A stretch of 32,582 bases of DNA from an uncultured Coriobacteriaceae bacterium (GTDB taxonomy: Bacteria > Actinomycetota > Coriobacteriia > Coriobacteriales > Atopobiaceae): positions 1 through 32,582 of the forward strand of contig CADAAU010000029.1 in assembly GCA_902786015.1 (NCBI GenBank), in the 5' to 3' direction. Shown piece after piece: positions 11,864 to 19,684 of the stretch. Under the pieces are notes generated by a model. The model saw only the letters and a list, made by a program, of their open reading frames with translations. It did no database searches and was not told the origin of the DNA. Each line of letters begins with the position of its first letter. Positions within the stretch are counted from its first letter, which is position 1. The position numbers and the translations under genes are program-made.

Positions 11864-12703
11864 TTGAGCGATACCACCCTTACCGATGAGTTGATGCGCG
11901 CGGAGGCGCTGCTCATTCAGGGCCAAGACGAGCTGGCGCGTGATCTGCTGCTTCGTCTGGCTGAAGATGCCGAGGAGTACGTGGATCGAAACTGCCCCAC
12001 TACGGACGAGCTGCAGTGGTTTAGCTTTCCCACCATCTTTGAGCGCCTGTGCTACAGGCGCGTGGAAAACGATCCCCGCGAGCTGCGTGATGTGGGCGAG
12101 CCGCTCGATCGTCTGTATGGCGATTTGGCGTTGGCAGACGTCCGATTGGGTGACTATGACCTCGCCATTGAGGCACTCAAGCGTGCGGTGCGATGGAACC
12201 CAATGGGCTGCGGATATCGGCTGGATCTCGCCGATTTGTTTCTTGTGAACGGCGACGTGCAAGAGTGTCTAGCGCTTGCGTTCAGCGTGTTTGAACGGGC
12301 AAGTGAAGCGAAGCACCTCGCACGGGCGTATCTTGTGTTTGCCCAATGGTTTGAGCGCTCTCAGAACGATCGTGCTGCCGCCGCGGCACTTCATATGGCC
12401 CAAAAACTTGACGTGCGCGACTCGTCCGTCGACGCGGCTATCGACCAAGCAGGCGATACCCCACGCGATCCCGCCATGCTGAGCGACGAGGCGGCAGCCG
12501 AGGTGCTGCAGGAGGAAGGCCTGCCAGACGGAGCGAACGCAGAGGTCGCGATTTGCCTGCTCATGTGTGCGGGAGACGCCGCTCGCATGGGCGACCGCAA
12601 CGTAGCGACCGAGCTTACCATTCGAGCGCGCGACCTGGTGGGAGAGTCGGCGGCCATGGCATTGCTCGCGCTCATCAACGAGGAGGGCATACATGAGGGA
12701 TAA
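11864..12703 (+). CDS. TPR-repeat protein of unknown function
   Basis: A 279-residue, acidic, soluble, all-helical protein. Helix pairs resembling tetratricopeptide repeats are visible, most clearly LYGDLALADVRLGDYDLAIE followed by ALKRAVRWNP. No signal peptide, membrane segment or catalytic motif is seen. The start is a TTG at 11864 with AAGGAG at 11853-11858 (5-nt spacing). Its last 11 bases overlap smpB, so the two are translationally coupled. This suggests, but does not prove, a role near ribosome rescue or protein quality control. Confidence 0.8.
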   Translation: MSDTTLTDELMRAEALLIQGQDELARDLLLRLAEDAEEYVDRNCPTTDELQWFSFPTIFERLCYRRVENDPRELRDVGEPLDRLYGDLALADVRLGDYDLAIEALKRAVRWNPMGCGYRLDLADLFLVNGDVQECLALAFSVFERASEAKHLARAYLVFAQWFERSQNDRAAAAALHMAQKLDVRDSSVDAAIDQAGDTPRDPAMLSDEAAAEVLQEEGLPDGANAEVAICLLMCAGDAARMGDRNVATELTIRARDLVGESAAMALLALINEEGIHEG

Positions 12704-13166
12704 GCCGCAAAAAAAGACCATCGCGCGCAATCGCTCGGCTCGCCACGCGTATTTTATTGACGAGACGCTCGAAGCCGGCATCGTGCTCACGGGCACCGAA
12801 GTGCGAGGTTTGAGAGAGAGAAGCTGCAACCTCTCGGATTCGTTTTGTCTTATACGCGGGGGAGAGGCGTGGCTCAACGGTGTTCACATCCATCCATACT
12901 CGCATGGCGGGGTGTGGAACGTCGATCCAGACCGTCGGCGCAAGCTGCTGCTACACCGACGTCAAATTGACTACCTTGACGGCAAGTTGCGAACTAAGGG
13001 CATGGCGCTGGTGCCCTTGGAGATGTACTTTGACGAGCACAACAGGGTAAAGGTGTCCATTGGGCTTGGGCGCGGCAAAAAGCTGTACGACAAGCGCGCC
13101 GACATGGCCAAGCGGGACTCCGATCGCGAGATCCAGCGCGCGCTCAAGGAGCGCAGTAGGTATTAG
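12693..13166 (+). CDS. smpB: SmpB, tmRNA-binding protein
   Basis: A 157-residue partner of tmRNA that delivers it to stalled ribosomes. Family landmarks are visible: an N-terminal ARNRSARHAYFIDETLEAGI, the segment VLTGTEVRGLRE, a central HIHPYSHG-like stretch, a conserved YFDEHNRVKVSIGLGRGKK region, and a basic C-terminal tail beginning at YDKRADMAKRD, which enters the mRNA channel. The length is normal. It starts inside the TPR gene and lies about 2.8 kb upstream of ssrA. Confidence 0.97.
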   Translation: MRDKPQKKTIARNRSARHAYFIDETLEAGIVLTGTEVRGLRERSCNLSDSFCLIRGGEAWLNGVHIHPYSHGGVWNVDPDRRRKLLLHRRQIDYLDGKLRTKGMALVPLEMYFDEHNRVKVSIGLGRGKKLYDKRADMAKRDSDREIQRALKERSRY

Positions 13167-13189
13167 TCCAAACAGGAGGAGGTAGAGCA

Positions 13190-13696
13190 ATGGATCCGAG
13201 GGCGTTGTACAAATTCCAGTCAGGCCTATACGTGGTGTCGGCAAAGGCCGGCGAGGACGTGGGGGCCTGCATCATCAACACGGGTTTGCAGCTTACGAGT
13301 CAGCCGCTGCAGGTCCAAGTCGTTGTCAACAAACAGAACCACACCGAGGGCGTTATTGCCAAGGCGGGTCACTTTGCGCTTACGGTGGTTACCGAGACGG
13401 CGGACATGTTCTACATTGGCCGCTTTGGCTTTAGGACTTCCACCGACTACGACAAGTACGCTGGAATCGAGTGCGCCACAACCAAGCTCGGCGATCCGTA
13501 TACGCCGGTAAACGCCGCATGTGTGCTTGCATGCAAGGTCGTCGGGACGCTCGACGTGGGTACCCACACGATTTTTGTGGGCGAGGTGCAGGACGCGGAG
13601 GTCCTCAGCGACGAGACCCCCATGACGTACAACTACTACCATACCGTCCTCAAGGGCAAGACTCCGGCAAAGGCCTCATCGTTCGTTGCCGTGTAA
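13190..13696 (+). CDS. Flavin reductase-like FMN-binding protein (flavoredoxin type)
   Basis: A 168-residue split-barrel flavin-binding protein. The N-terminus (ALYKFQSGLYVVSAKAGEDV) and the following segment with NTGLQLTSQPLQVQVVVNK are typical of the flavin reductase domain that forms the N-terminal part of clostridial high-molecular-weight rubredoxin. Such proteins pass electrons from NADH or rubredoxin to oxygen-reducing flavodiiron proteins in anaerobes. AGGAGGAGG precedes the ATG at 13190. A rubredoxin-like gene lies 123 nt downstream, so two domains that are fused elsewhere are separate genes here. Oxidative-stress protection is the likely role, by inference. Confidence 0.8.
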   Translation: MDPRALYKFQSGLYVVSAKAGEDVGACIINTGLQLTSQPLQVQVVVNKQNHTEGVIAKAGHFALTVVTETADMFYIGRFGFRTSTDYDKYAGIECATTKLGDPYTPVNAACVLACKVVGTLDVGTHTIFVGEVQDAEVLSDETPMTYNYYHTVLKGKTPAKASSFVAV

Positions 13697-13819
13697 CCCC
13701 GTGGGAAAAGCGCACGTCTACGGATGCATCTGGCACGTGGCTACCGTCGAGGTCCAAACGGTGGTAAGCTGCTAAAAAGTGCGGAAAGGGATTCCGCAAC
13801 AAGGAGAAGGGAGGCCACT

Positions 13820-13957
13820 ATGGCCGATCAGACGTACAAGTTTGTGTGCACCGTTTGCGGTTGGGAAGTAGAGGTCGACACGCCCGAGCTGCCCGAGGAT
13901 TTCGTTTGCGAGGTCTGCGGTGTTGGCCCCGACATGTTTGAGCTCGTAGAGGAGTAA
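13820..13957 (+). CDS. Small rubredoxin-like protein
   Basis: A 45-residue protein with two CxxC pairs (C10-C13 and C30-C33) placed to hold one Fe(Cys)4 site. The second pair is followed by GVGPDMFE, as in rubredoxin domains fused to flavin reductases. It is shorter than free rubredoxins (about 52-54 residues) and lacks the usual Pro in the second CPxCG, reading CEVCG instead. The ATG at 13820 has GGGAGG upstream. It probably exchanges electrons with the upstream flavin reductase. A structural zinc site instead of iron is the main alternative. Confidence 0.8.
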   Translation: MADQTYKFVCTVCGWEVEVDTPELPEDFVCEVCGVGPDMFELVEE

Positions 13958-13978
13958 CCGCACAAACAGCGGCTGATG

Positions 13979-14007
13979 GCCCCCGGGATTATCCCGAGGG
14001 CTTCTTT
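13979..14007 (+). terminator. Rho-independent terminator after the rubredoxin-like gene
   Basis: A GC-rich hairpin (arms around CGGGA-TTAT-TCCCG with flanking GCCC/GGGC) is followed by TTCTTT. It lies 22 nt after the stop codon. Confidence 0.75.
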
Positions 14008-14032
14008 GGCGGGCGAGCCATGTTCGCCCGCC
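14008..14032. terminator. Second hairpin between convergent genes
   Basis: A perfect 9-bp stem GGCGGGCGA (14008-14016) with TCGCCCGCC (14024-14032) lies between two convergent genes. It has no clear T tract on either strand. It may help end transcription from either side. Confidence 0.5.
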
Positions 14033-14037
14033 ATTTC

Positions 14038-15795
14038 CTATGCTACGAGTCGCTGCGTGTTGCTGAGGCCGTCCATCGTGGGGTCTTCCATTGGCTGGGC
14101 GTCATCGTAGTAGCCCCAAGGGCTTTCGGTACTATGCGTGGAGTAGGGCGTCTGCTCCTGGTCGTCCCAGTTGGGCTGGGCAGTGGAGGTGGGCTGACCG
14201 CCGGTGGGCTGATCACCCCAGTTTGATTGGCCGCCCCAGGCGTCTTGGCCACCTCCGCTGTCGACGGGTATCGCGTTGCCACTTTCGCCGAACGACGCGT
14301 CGGAGTTGACGAACTCGCCCAGCCAGTCAACGTAATTCTTATCGATGCCGCAGGCGGTAAACACCTTGACCAGCTCGTCGTAGAATTCGGAGTCGCCGTA
14401 GGGGAGTGTCACACCAATTCCGGTCATGCCCTCTTCGCCAGAGGTCTTGCCGTAGTGTACGATCGCATTCTTTGCGGCTTCCTCAAGTGCTGTCGTCTGG
14501 TCGGACCCGACGGCAGAGGCGACGTTCATGATGTCGGTGACGTAGTAGTCAGACATCGTTACATAGCTCGTGTCGTAGTCCCAGTCGCTCCACTCTGCCG
14601 GGCCACCCCAATCGGTCATGCCGCCCATGCTGCCAGGTCCCATGCCGCCCATTGGCCCAAATCCCGTGTTGTCCATGCTCCCGCTTGGGTCGCCAGTATT
14701 CATCTGCTGCCCATAGCCAGAGTTATTTCCACCGTCTCCATACTGGCTGCCTCCGCCGTGTCCAGTGCCTGGTCCAAGGGGCCAGCCTGGACGGCCGCGA
14801 ACCGCGGTCTGCTGGCTGTAGTTGGTGGAGAGCAGCGCGTCCTTGTTGGCGTATGCGAAGTCCAGCCATGCGTTATACAGCGCGGGAACGGCGGATTCGT
14901 CAATAAGCGCCAGCGTCGCCTCGCCATTCTCGGGGTCTGCCTGCACAGCCGAAATCATCTCGTCGACGATGCTCGTGCCAAGCTCGCTAGTCTGAACGCC
15001 GGGATTCTCTTCCAACTTTCGCAGCCACTTCTCGTAACTCCAACCAACGCCGGGCTCGAAGTCCTCCGAAAGTATGGTGTAGTCGCAGTACGGGGCAAGC
15101 ACCTGGCAGGTTTCGATGCTCGACATAAGGCAGCAGTCCATGCCAATGAGGTCAAAGTGCACGTTGGCGTTGTCGTTGAGGGCGGATTGCATCTCGTCGA
15201 GGGTCAGCGCAGCGTAGTCGCCTTGGAACTCGTCGTATCCAAAACCATAGACCGGTCCGGCACCATGGTCCCACATTAGGAGCATGTAGCGGTCGGCGGG
15301 GTACGTTTCCACGCCCCAGCGAATAAAGTCCGAGAGCGTGCTCGCGGCGGTGGTGTCGAGCTGTCCTAGGCTGTCGTCGACGAGTTCGAGTTTTCCGTTG
15401 TTGAGCCGATAGCGCTGTGTGTGGTCCGAGGCGATGCCGTGGTCCTGCCAAGCGCTTGTGCCAAGCGTCTGAATGACTACGTTCACGTTGTTTCCGACTC
15501 CTGATGCCAACATCTCCGAGATGTCGCTCGAGGCTTCGCCGGCGTAGGACTCGAGGTCAGACCCGTTCATGTACACGAGTATGGTGACGGACTTGTCCTG
15601 CGAGGCGTCGCGCGCCTTCCGCGGTCCGGTGTTGGGTAGGGGGGAGGTCGTTGCGGCATCGGTGGTAAATGGGCTTGGGGTGAGGTTGCTGGCTGCGGTG
15701 CCGCAACCCACAAGCGAGAAGGTGAGCGCGCAGGTGGTTGCGATGGCGGCGGTTGCTGTTGCGATGCGGCGGATGGTGCGATTGTGACGTTTCAT
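14038..15795 (-). CDS. Clostripain-family (C11) cysteine peptidase lipoprotein
   Basis: A 585-residue exported lipoprotein. The signal peptide ends in the lipobox LVGC (lipidated C31). The peptidase C11 catalytic pair is visible as His in MLLMWDHGAG (H177) and Cys in IGMDCCLMSSIE (C222 by alignment, with C221 next to it). These enzymes usually cleave after Arg or Lys and mature themselves. Two long Gly/Trp/Asp/Gln-rich, probably disordered segments are present, one inserted at about residues 350-430 and one at the C-terminus. The start at 15795 is chosen over the longer frame because AAGGAG lies 6 nt upstream and a clean signal peptide follows. It is convergent with the rubredoxin-like gene and divergent from ssrA. 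Substrates are unknown. Confidence 0.85.
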   Translation of the reverse strand: MKRHNRTIRRIATATAAIATTCALTFSLVGCGTAASNLTPSPFTTDAATTSPLPNTGPRKARDASQDKSVTILVYMNGSDLESYAGEASSDISEMLASGVGNNVNVVIQTLGTSAWQDHGIASDHTQRYRLNNGKLELVDDSLGQLDTTAASTLSDFIRWGVETYPADRYMLLMWDHGAGPVYGFGYDEFQGDYAALTLDEMQSALNDNANVHFDLIGMDCCLMSSIETCQVLAPYCDYTILSEDFEPGVGWSYEKWLRKLEENPGVQTSELGTSIVDEMISAVQADPENGEATLALIDESAVPALYNAWLDFAYANKDALLSTNYSQQTAVRGRPGWPLGPGTGHGGGSQYGDGGNNSGYGQQMNTGDPSGSMDNTGFGPMGGMGPGSMGGMTDWGGPAEWSDWDYDTSYVTMSDYYVTDIMNVASAVGSDQTTALEEAAKNAIVHYGKTSGEEGMTGIGVTLPYGDSEFYDELVKVFTACGIDKNYVDWLGEFVNSDASFGESGNAIPVDSGGGQDAWGGQSNWGDQPTGGQPTSTAQPNWDDQEQTPYSTHSTESPWGYYDDAQPMEDPTMDGLSNTQRLVA

Positions 15796-16003
15796 GGTCT
15801 GCTCCTTTTTCGTGCGCCCGCAGGCGCCTGTACTTGTTGAGAGCAGCTTATCGCCGGCACCCGTGTTGATTCTTCCGTCCAACTGCAAAGAAATTGTCAC
15901 AAAAGTGTAAGGTCGAAATATGGCGTCGCGGTATGTTCTGTGGCCATTTGGGGTAAACTAGCACCGTTGATAATCGCATGGTGGCCCAGAGCCCCAACCT
16001 CAA

Positions 16004-16369
16004 GGGGGTGACTGGTTTCGACAGGGTATGTTTGAGGTGGGAAGCAAGCCGTGGTCTCCTCGCCACGCTAAACAGGGGTACCGTCAAAATGAATTGACAA
16101 GAACGAAACTTTTGAGCCTCAACTGGCTCTTGCCGCATAACATAAGCCGGCACGTCTAACCGGGAGTTCTCCCGATTCCGGGGCGACGTCATCTTAGGGA
16201 GATGCTCGTACGGACGTGGCTGGTATGCCGTACGAAAAGATTGAACCGGCTGGGACGTCGAGCGCGTGTTGTTGGGTGCGACGCGTCCAAGATTCAACCA
16301 ACAACTGAGCTTGGAGAAACCTGCCAGGGATGTGCTTTGGACCGGAGTTCGATTCTCCGCACCTCCACC
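16004..16369 (+). ncRNA. ssrA: tmRNA (ssrA)
   Basis: The transfer-messenger RNA that rescues stalled ribosomes with SmpB. The 5' end GGGGGTGACTGGTTTCGACA (from 16004) is diagnostic, and its first seven bases pair with CACCTCC at 16360-16366 to form the acceptor stem. The T arm GGAGTTCGATTCTCC is at 16344-16358. The tag reading frame ends ...ALAA with TAA at 16138-16140; reading back gives NETFEPQLALAA, possibly preceded by DK. The resume codon is not certain. Genomic sequence after the acceptor is ACC then T, so the final A of CCA is not encoded. The 3' end is the attachment site of the downstream island. Confidence 0.96.
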
Positions 16370-16390
16370 TGCGTACGAAAGGTCGAACTC
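16344..16390. other. Attachment site attL at the ssrA 3' end
   Basis: The ssrA T arm and acceptor end are followed by ACGAAAGGTCGAACTC. An arm GAGTTCGA (16345-16352) is matched in inverse orientation by TCGAACTC (16383-16390) across the CCGCACCTCCACC core. A similar arrangement recurs at 26864-26900 (core CCGCACCTCCACC, then ACGAAGAGTCGAACT). The pair reads as attL and attR of an island integrated at ssrA. Confidence 0.7.
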
Positions 16391-16428
16391 GGATTCTTGC
16401 CTGGACCCGAGTTCGCCCTTAGAGTTTG

Positions 16429-16465
16429 GATGGAGTAGGGACTCGTTCCTTGCTCCATCTTTTTT
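16429..16465 (+). terminator. Rho-independent terminator downstream of ssrA
   Basis: A 13-bp stem with two G-U type pairs starts GATGGAG at 16429 and closes with CTCCATC at 16459, followed by six Ts. It would end the tmRNA precursor transcript about 60 nt after the mature 3' end. It lies inside the island side of the attachment site. Confidence 0.8.
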
Positions 16466-16529
16466 ACCGTTATCCCTGACGCAACGCCCATGACGATTTG
16501 TCCAAGAAGCAATTGCTGGCGCGGGACAC

Positions 16530-17252
16530 TTAAGTCTTTCGATGCCCCTTCAGGCGCAACCTTGCTGACTCTTTCGCGGACTTGGTTTTTGTTATGTTTG
16601 CGGCATTGGCTACCAATGCCAGATCATCCATCAGGATGCTCTTGTCCACGCATGCTCGCAGCTGGTCTATGTGATTGGCGTGACAGCGAGTTGCGCGCAG
16701 CTTTGATCCGCACGGACACTTGCCGCGCCTACGATACGGAGACCTAAACGCCGCGGCACGCAGAAGCTGGCATACTGCCGACTCGTCGTCTACGTCAAAG
16801 AACTCGCGATAGAACTCCAGGACGCCTTGGCTGCCATGGCTTCTGTCTCCGAACGGCATGACGCGATATCTTCTGTAGTATTCGATGGCATAGATGTTTG
16901 GCAGAAGCACTTCGTCATAGAACGCGATGAGCGGGACGGCAGAATTGTTCATGGCCATTGCGATCTCGCCGTTAACTCCTAGGCAAAGGGTGCCGTCGGC
17001 GTCAACGTGTGGATATGTTGCGGGGGCGCCATCGCTCAGCCGCACCTTCGGCACCGATGCAGGGAAGTCCTCGCTGACAACGATTGACAGCTCGTAGTCA
17101 GCGACAAGGCGCACACCCTGCTGCTCGCCGTCGAGGCGAATTGTCCCATCTACTCTGGCATACGGTGCCTCATCACCGATATAGACCACCGTGCACGTGA
17201 GTGAGTTGTGCCTTTTCCGCAATGCGTGTGTGGCGGCCAGGCAATCCTGCAT
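16530..17252 (-). CDS. E2-like (ubiquitin-conjugating-fold) CBASS protein with C-terminal SEC-C zinc motif
   Basis: A 240-residue cytoplasmic protein resembling the E2-only accessory proteins of short type II CBASS. The E2 landmark TYPHVDADGTLCLG gives a candidate catalytic Cys at residue 90. The preceding strands (LVADYELSIVVSEDFPASVP) match the E2 core. The C-terminus has a SEC-C type zinc motif, C179-x-C181 and C190-H191, of the kind also ending SecA in this window. The family role is to conjugate or prime the CD-NTase so it makes more signal nucleotide. The ATG at 17252 is preferred because it follows the CD-NTase stop by 7 nt with GGAGA upstream; an upstream ATG (17318) would overlap by 59 nt. 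Confidence 0.75.
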   Translation of the reverse strand: MQDCLAATHALRKRHNSLTCTVVYIGDEAPYARVDGTIRLDGEQQGVRLVADYELSIVVSEDFPASVPKVRLSDGAPATYPHVDADGTLCLGVNGEIAMAMNNSAVPLIAFYDEVLLPNIYAIEYYRRYRVMPFGDRSHGSQGVLEFYREFFDVDDESAVCQLLRAAAFRSPYRRRGKCPCGSKLRATRCHANHIDQLRACVDKSILMDDLALVANAANITKTKSAKESARLRLKGHRKT

Positions 17253-17259
17253 GGACAAC

Positions 17260-18375
17260 TCAGAGTCTCCATGGCTTGACGTTGCGATTAATGCGCACAG
17301 GCTCGGGCGCCGGATCAAAGATCTTGTCCCTCACCAGCCTGTCGGACGTCCCGCTGCCAAGTATCGCGTCTATCGCCGCGTCTCTCTTCGCGCTGTCTGA
17401 CAGGTCTGCCTGAAGGTTGAGCTTCAGTTCGTCGATCCAGTTGAAGAACCGGTCTACTTTCTCCTGTTCCCAATTCGCAGCAAGGTCTTCGGGGTAGGCG
17501 GGGTTTGGTATCGCGAACCGTCCGTCGCGCATGGCTTGGCAGCCCTCCACGAAGCTTTCGACGATTGTCGTCACATCGGAGCTCTGGGGCAGCATCTCAG
17601 CGAAGCGTGTGACGAGAACCATGAGCGCGCACGAGCTGGGCGCCCTATCCTCGCGAGCCCTCCGGTAGTAGATGTCTCGCGAGCGCTTCACAACCTGGAC
17701 GGCCCTCTGAAGCGCCGATCTGTCCATGTCTTCAGGTATCTCCTCGACGGAGGCGTAGGCGCCAGGGTTTTCCTCGAACAGGCTCTTCCTGCGCGCCTCG
17801 AGCCCGTACACTCGGAAGCGCAGGTTCTGGTCGTTGAACCACTTGCAGAGCCCCTTCGGGTTGCTGCCCTTCCACTCGTCAGGGTCAATCCAAGCTAGGT
17901 TGACCGCCTCCTCGGCGAACGCGACGTCGGTGCCGAGAGGGAGGTCCATGTGCACGCCGCTCGACAGGTCGAGCCTGAAAGCTGGCCTGCTGTCGGTCTC
18001 CGCGTACGCAAGGGTCACGCACTGATGCGTCGACCCCTCGATCATCTTTGCGTATGTCCCGTCATCCTCAAGGATTCCGTCGACCTCTTCTCGCAGCGAG
18101 CTCGGAGTGGTCCAGCCGCACTCGTCGCGATGGCACTCGGCAAGGATGTCAAGGTCGTAGTACGACCCCGTACCCTCGTCCGTCGAGGGTCTGACGACGG
18201 TCCCCGTTCCGAAGGACCCATACGGCTTGATGTCGGCATCAAGGCCATGCGACTGCAGTGTTCCGGCAATGGCCCTATAGTGCTCGGTGGCCTCCCTGAA
18301 CATAGTTGGCGTGATGTCCAGGTACGACACGCCTCTGCTAAGCGCCTTGCTGAGTGTCTGATGCTGTGTTGTCAT
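17260..18375 (-). CDS. CD-NTase (cGAS/DncV-like nucleotidyltransferase) of a CBASS locus
   Basis: A 371-residue cyclic-oligonucleotide synthase expected to sense phage infection and make a second messenger. The nucleotidyltransferase signature GSFGTGT (53-59) is followed by YDLDIL, with metal ligands D74 and D76, and a third acidic position in VHMDLP (D144). The active site appears intact. GGAGG lies 9 nt before the ATG, and the start overlaps the end of the upstream S-4TM remnant by 4 nt (ATGA). The E2-like gene follows immediately. The order effector, CD-NTase, E2 is that of short type II CBASS. With the effector truncated, the locus is probably inactive unless the signal is used elsewhere. 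Confidence 0.85.
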   Translation of the reverse strand: MTTQHQTLSKALSRGVSYLDITPTMFREATEHYRAIAGTLQSHGLDADIKPYGSFGTGTVVRPSTDEGTGSYYDLDILAECHRDECGWTTPSSLREEVDGILEDDGTYAKMIEGSTHQCVTLAYAETDSRPAFRLDLSSGVHMDLPLGTDVAFAEEAVNLAWIDPDEWKGSNPKGLCKWFNDQNLRFRVYGLEARRKSLFEENPGAYASVEEIPEDMDRSALQRAVQVVKRSRDIYYRRAREDRAPSSCALMVLVTRFAEMLPQSSDVTTIVESFVEGCQAMRDGRFAIPNPAYPEDLAANWEQEKVDRFFNWIDELKLNLQADLSDSAKRDAAIDAILGSGTSDRLVRDKIFDPAPEPVRINRNVKPWRL

Positions 18376-18722
18376 GTACGGGTGCCTCCATGGCTCCTCG
18401 ACGCAGCAATGCGCCGCGCCTTCTTCTCGTTCTGCTTCCTCTTGAGAGTGTACAAGGCGTCTGGGACAAGAATTGCAGGTGTGCGCCGGTACTCGAGAAT
18501 CCTGTCTTGCACGCGCCTGATGTTCTCCTCGGTGCTGAGGTCATACTTCTGGCAGTCTTCCTTGACACCGCGTTTTGCTCGGCTGCTGTCTCTTGCTGAT
18601 AAGCCCGTTTCGATAATACTCTCGATGACCGTAAACCCGAAGCAGAGGTTCGCGAAGTCGGAGTGCGTCTTGAAGGCGGAATACACGATGAGGGCCATCA
18701 CGGCAGTTGCTGATAGCAGCAC
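18372..18722 (-). pseudogene. C-terminal remnant of an S-4TM-type CBASS effector
   Basis: An open frame of 116 residues with a hydrophobic N-terminal part (LLSATAVMALIVYSAF, then FANLCFGFTVIESI) and a helical C-terminus (RRVQDRILEYRRTPAILVPD, then ALYTLKRKQNEKKA). The latter matches the tail I associate with S-4TM pore-forming effectors. Intact family members have about 300 residues and four membrane segments; the first half is missing here. In-frame sequence upstream hits a TGA at once, and beyond about 18725 the DNA belongs to the plus-strand DprA-like unit. It opens only with a GTG. The 4-nt ATGA overlap with the CD-NTase shows it was the first gene of that operon. Confidence 0.6.
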
Positions 18723-18840
18723 GGCTCTCGATCATCCCCGCAGGGACCGACATCATCACGGCGGAGGAGGCGACGCCGGACGTGATACGATCCCTGCTTG
18801 CGGTCGCCAGTGTGCTGTCGACAGTGTAGGAGGGCAAACT

Positions 18841-19635
18841 ATGCTTGACACCAGCCCACATTCGACATTGCCCGTACCGGCCACAAGTTCCACTGTGCCG
18901 GTGACGCCTCGCTCGACTTCGACCGACCGCTCGCGTGCGTCATGGGCGCTTGTCGAGCGACGCCGTACGGTCTCGCCCTCGCCGCACAAGCTGCGGAGGT
19001 GGTCGCAAGGTCGGGATTCGCGCTCCTCACGACCACATCGATTGGCTGCTCTTCCGAGGCAGCCCGTACAGTGCTCGACGCGGGTGACGAGGTGGTGGTT
19101 GTCAGCGGGTCCGTCTGCAACGCGCCGTCTCCAGCCGCCTGCAGGGACGTCTTCGAGTGTACCGACCTTGCACTCGCCCTGCGGGAGCCCGATGCCGGGC
19201 TCATCTGCCGTGCGTTCCGGGAGCGCGACTCCGCCATCGCCACGCTCGCGGTCATGCTCATAGTCTGCGAGTGCGGCATGCCTTCGAGGTGCCTCTCGCT
19301 TGCAGACGCCATGCTCGCCCATGAGAAGCGGGTGCTTGCATACTCTGGCTCCGTGCTCAGTCCCGAGTCGCGAGGCATGAACGCGCTCATCAAGGCTGGC
19401 GCCACCATGCTCGCGTTAACGCACGTCCGCAAGTCGCTCCTGGGTTGCGTGACCGGACATGGAGCTGTTGTGGAGGCCATCGATGACCCCATTCTTCGCG
19501 CCGTCGCCGCAAGTGAGCGCATGCCGCCCGGACGAACTCGCCCACGCGCTCGGCATGCCGGTCCTTGACGTGCTTCACCGCCTCGCGAGGTTCGAGGCGG
19601 ACGGCACGGCCCAGCGCCTCCCCGATGGGCGCTAG
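18841..19635 (+). pseudogene. DprA-like (SLOG-fold) protein, two frameshifts
   Basis: Related to the DNA-processing protein DprA. A Rossmann-like central part contains YGLALAAQAAEVVARSGF and the hallmark RVLAYSGSVLSPESRGMNAL. A winged-helix-like end (DELAHALGMPVLDVLHRLAR) stops at 19633-19635. Three frames must be joined. The ATG at 18841 has GGAGGG at 18829-18834, but the frame shifts near 18856, where one base seems missing, and again near 19533, where one base seems extra. The DprA loop SGxARGID reads TTSIGCSSEA, so it is a divergent paralogue rather than housekeeping DprA. A short frame ending in TAG at 18827-18829 may be the end of a gene formerly upstream. Sequencing error is an alternative to decay. 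Confidence 0.65.
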
Positions 19636-19684
19636 TACACGGAGACTCGTCAAGCGCCTCTTTGTGGCATCTTCTGCTACAGCC

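Noticed and set aside
14227..15279. 350-codon plus-strand frame opposite the C11 peptidase
   Set aside because: The minus strand has a signal peptide, lipobox and catalytic motifs; the plus-strand frame has none.
17950..19263. 437-codon plus-strand frame across the CBASS genes
   Set aside because: It spans the antisense of the CD-NTase and part of the DprA-like remnant out of its true frame, and is not family-like.
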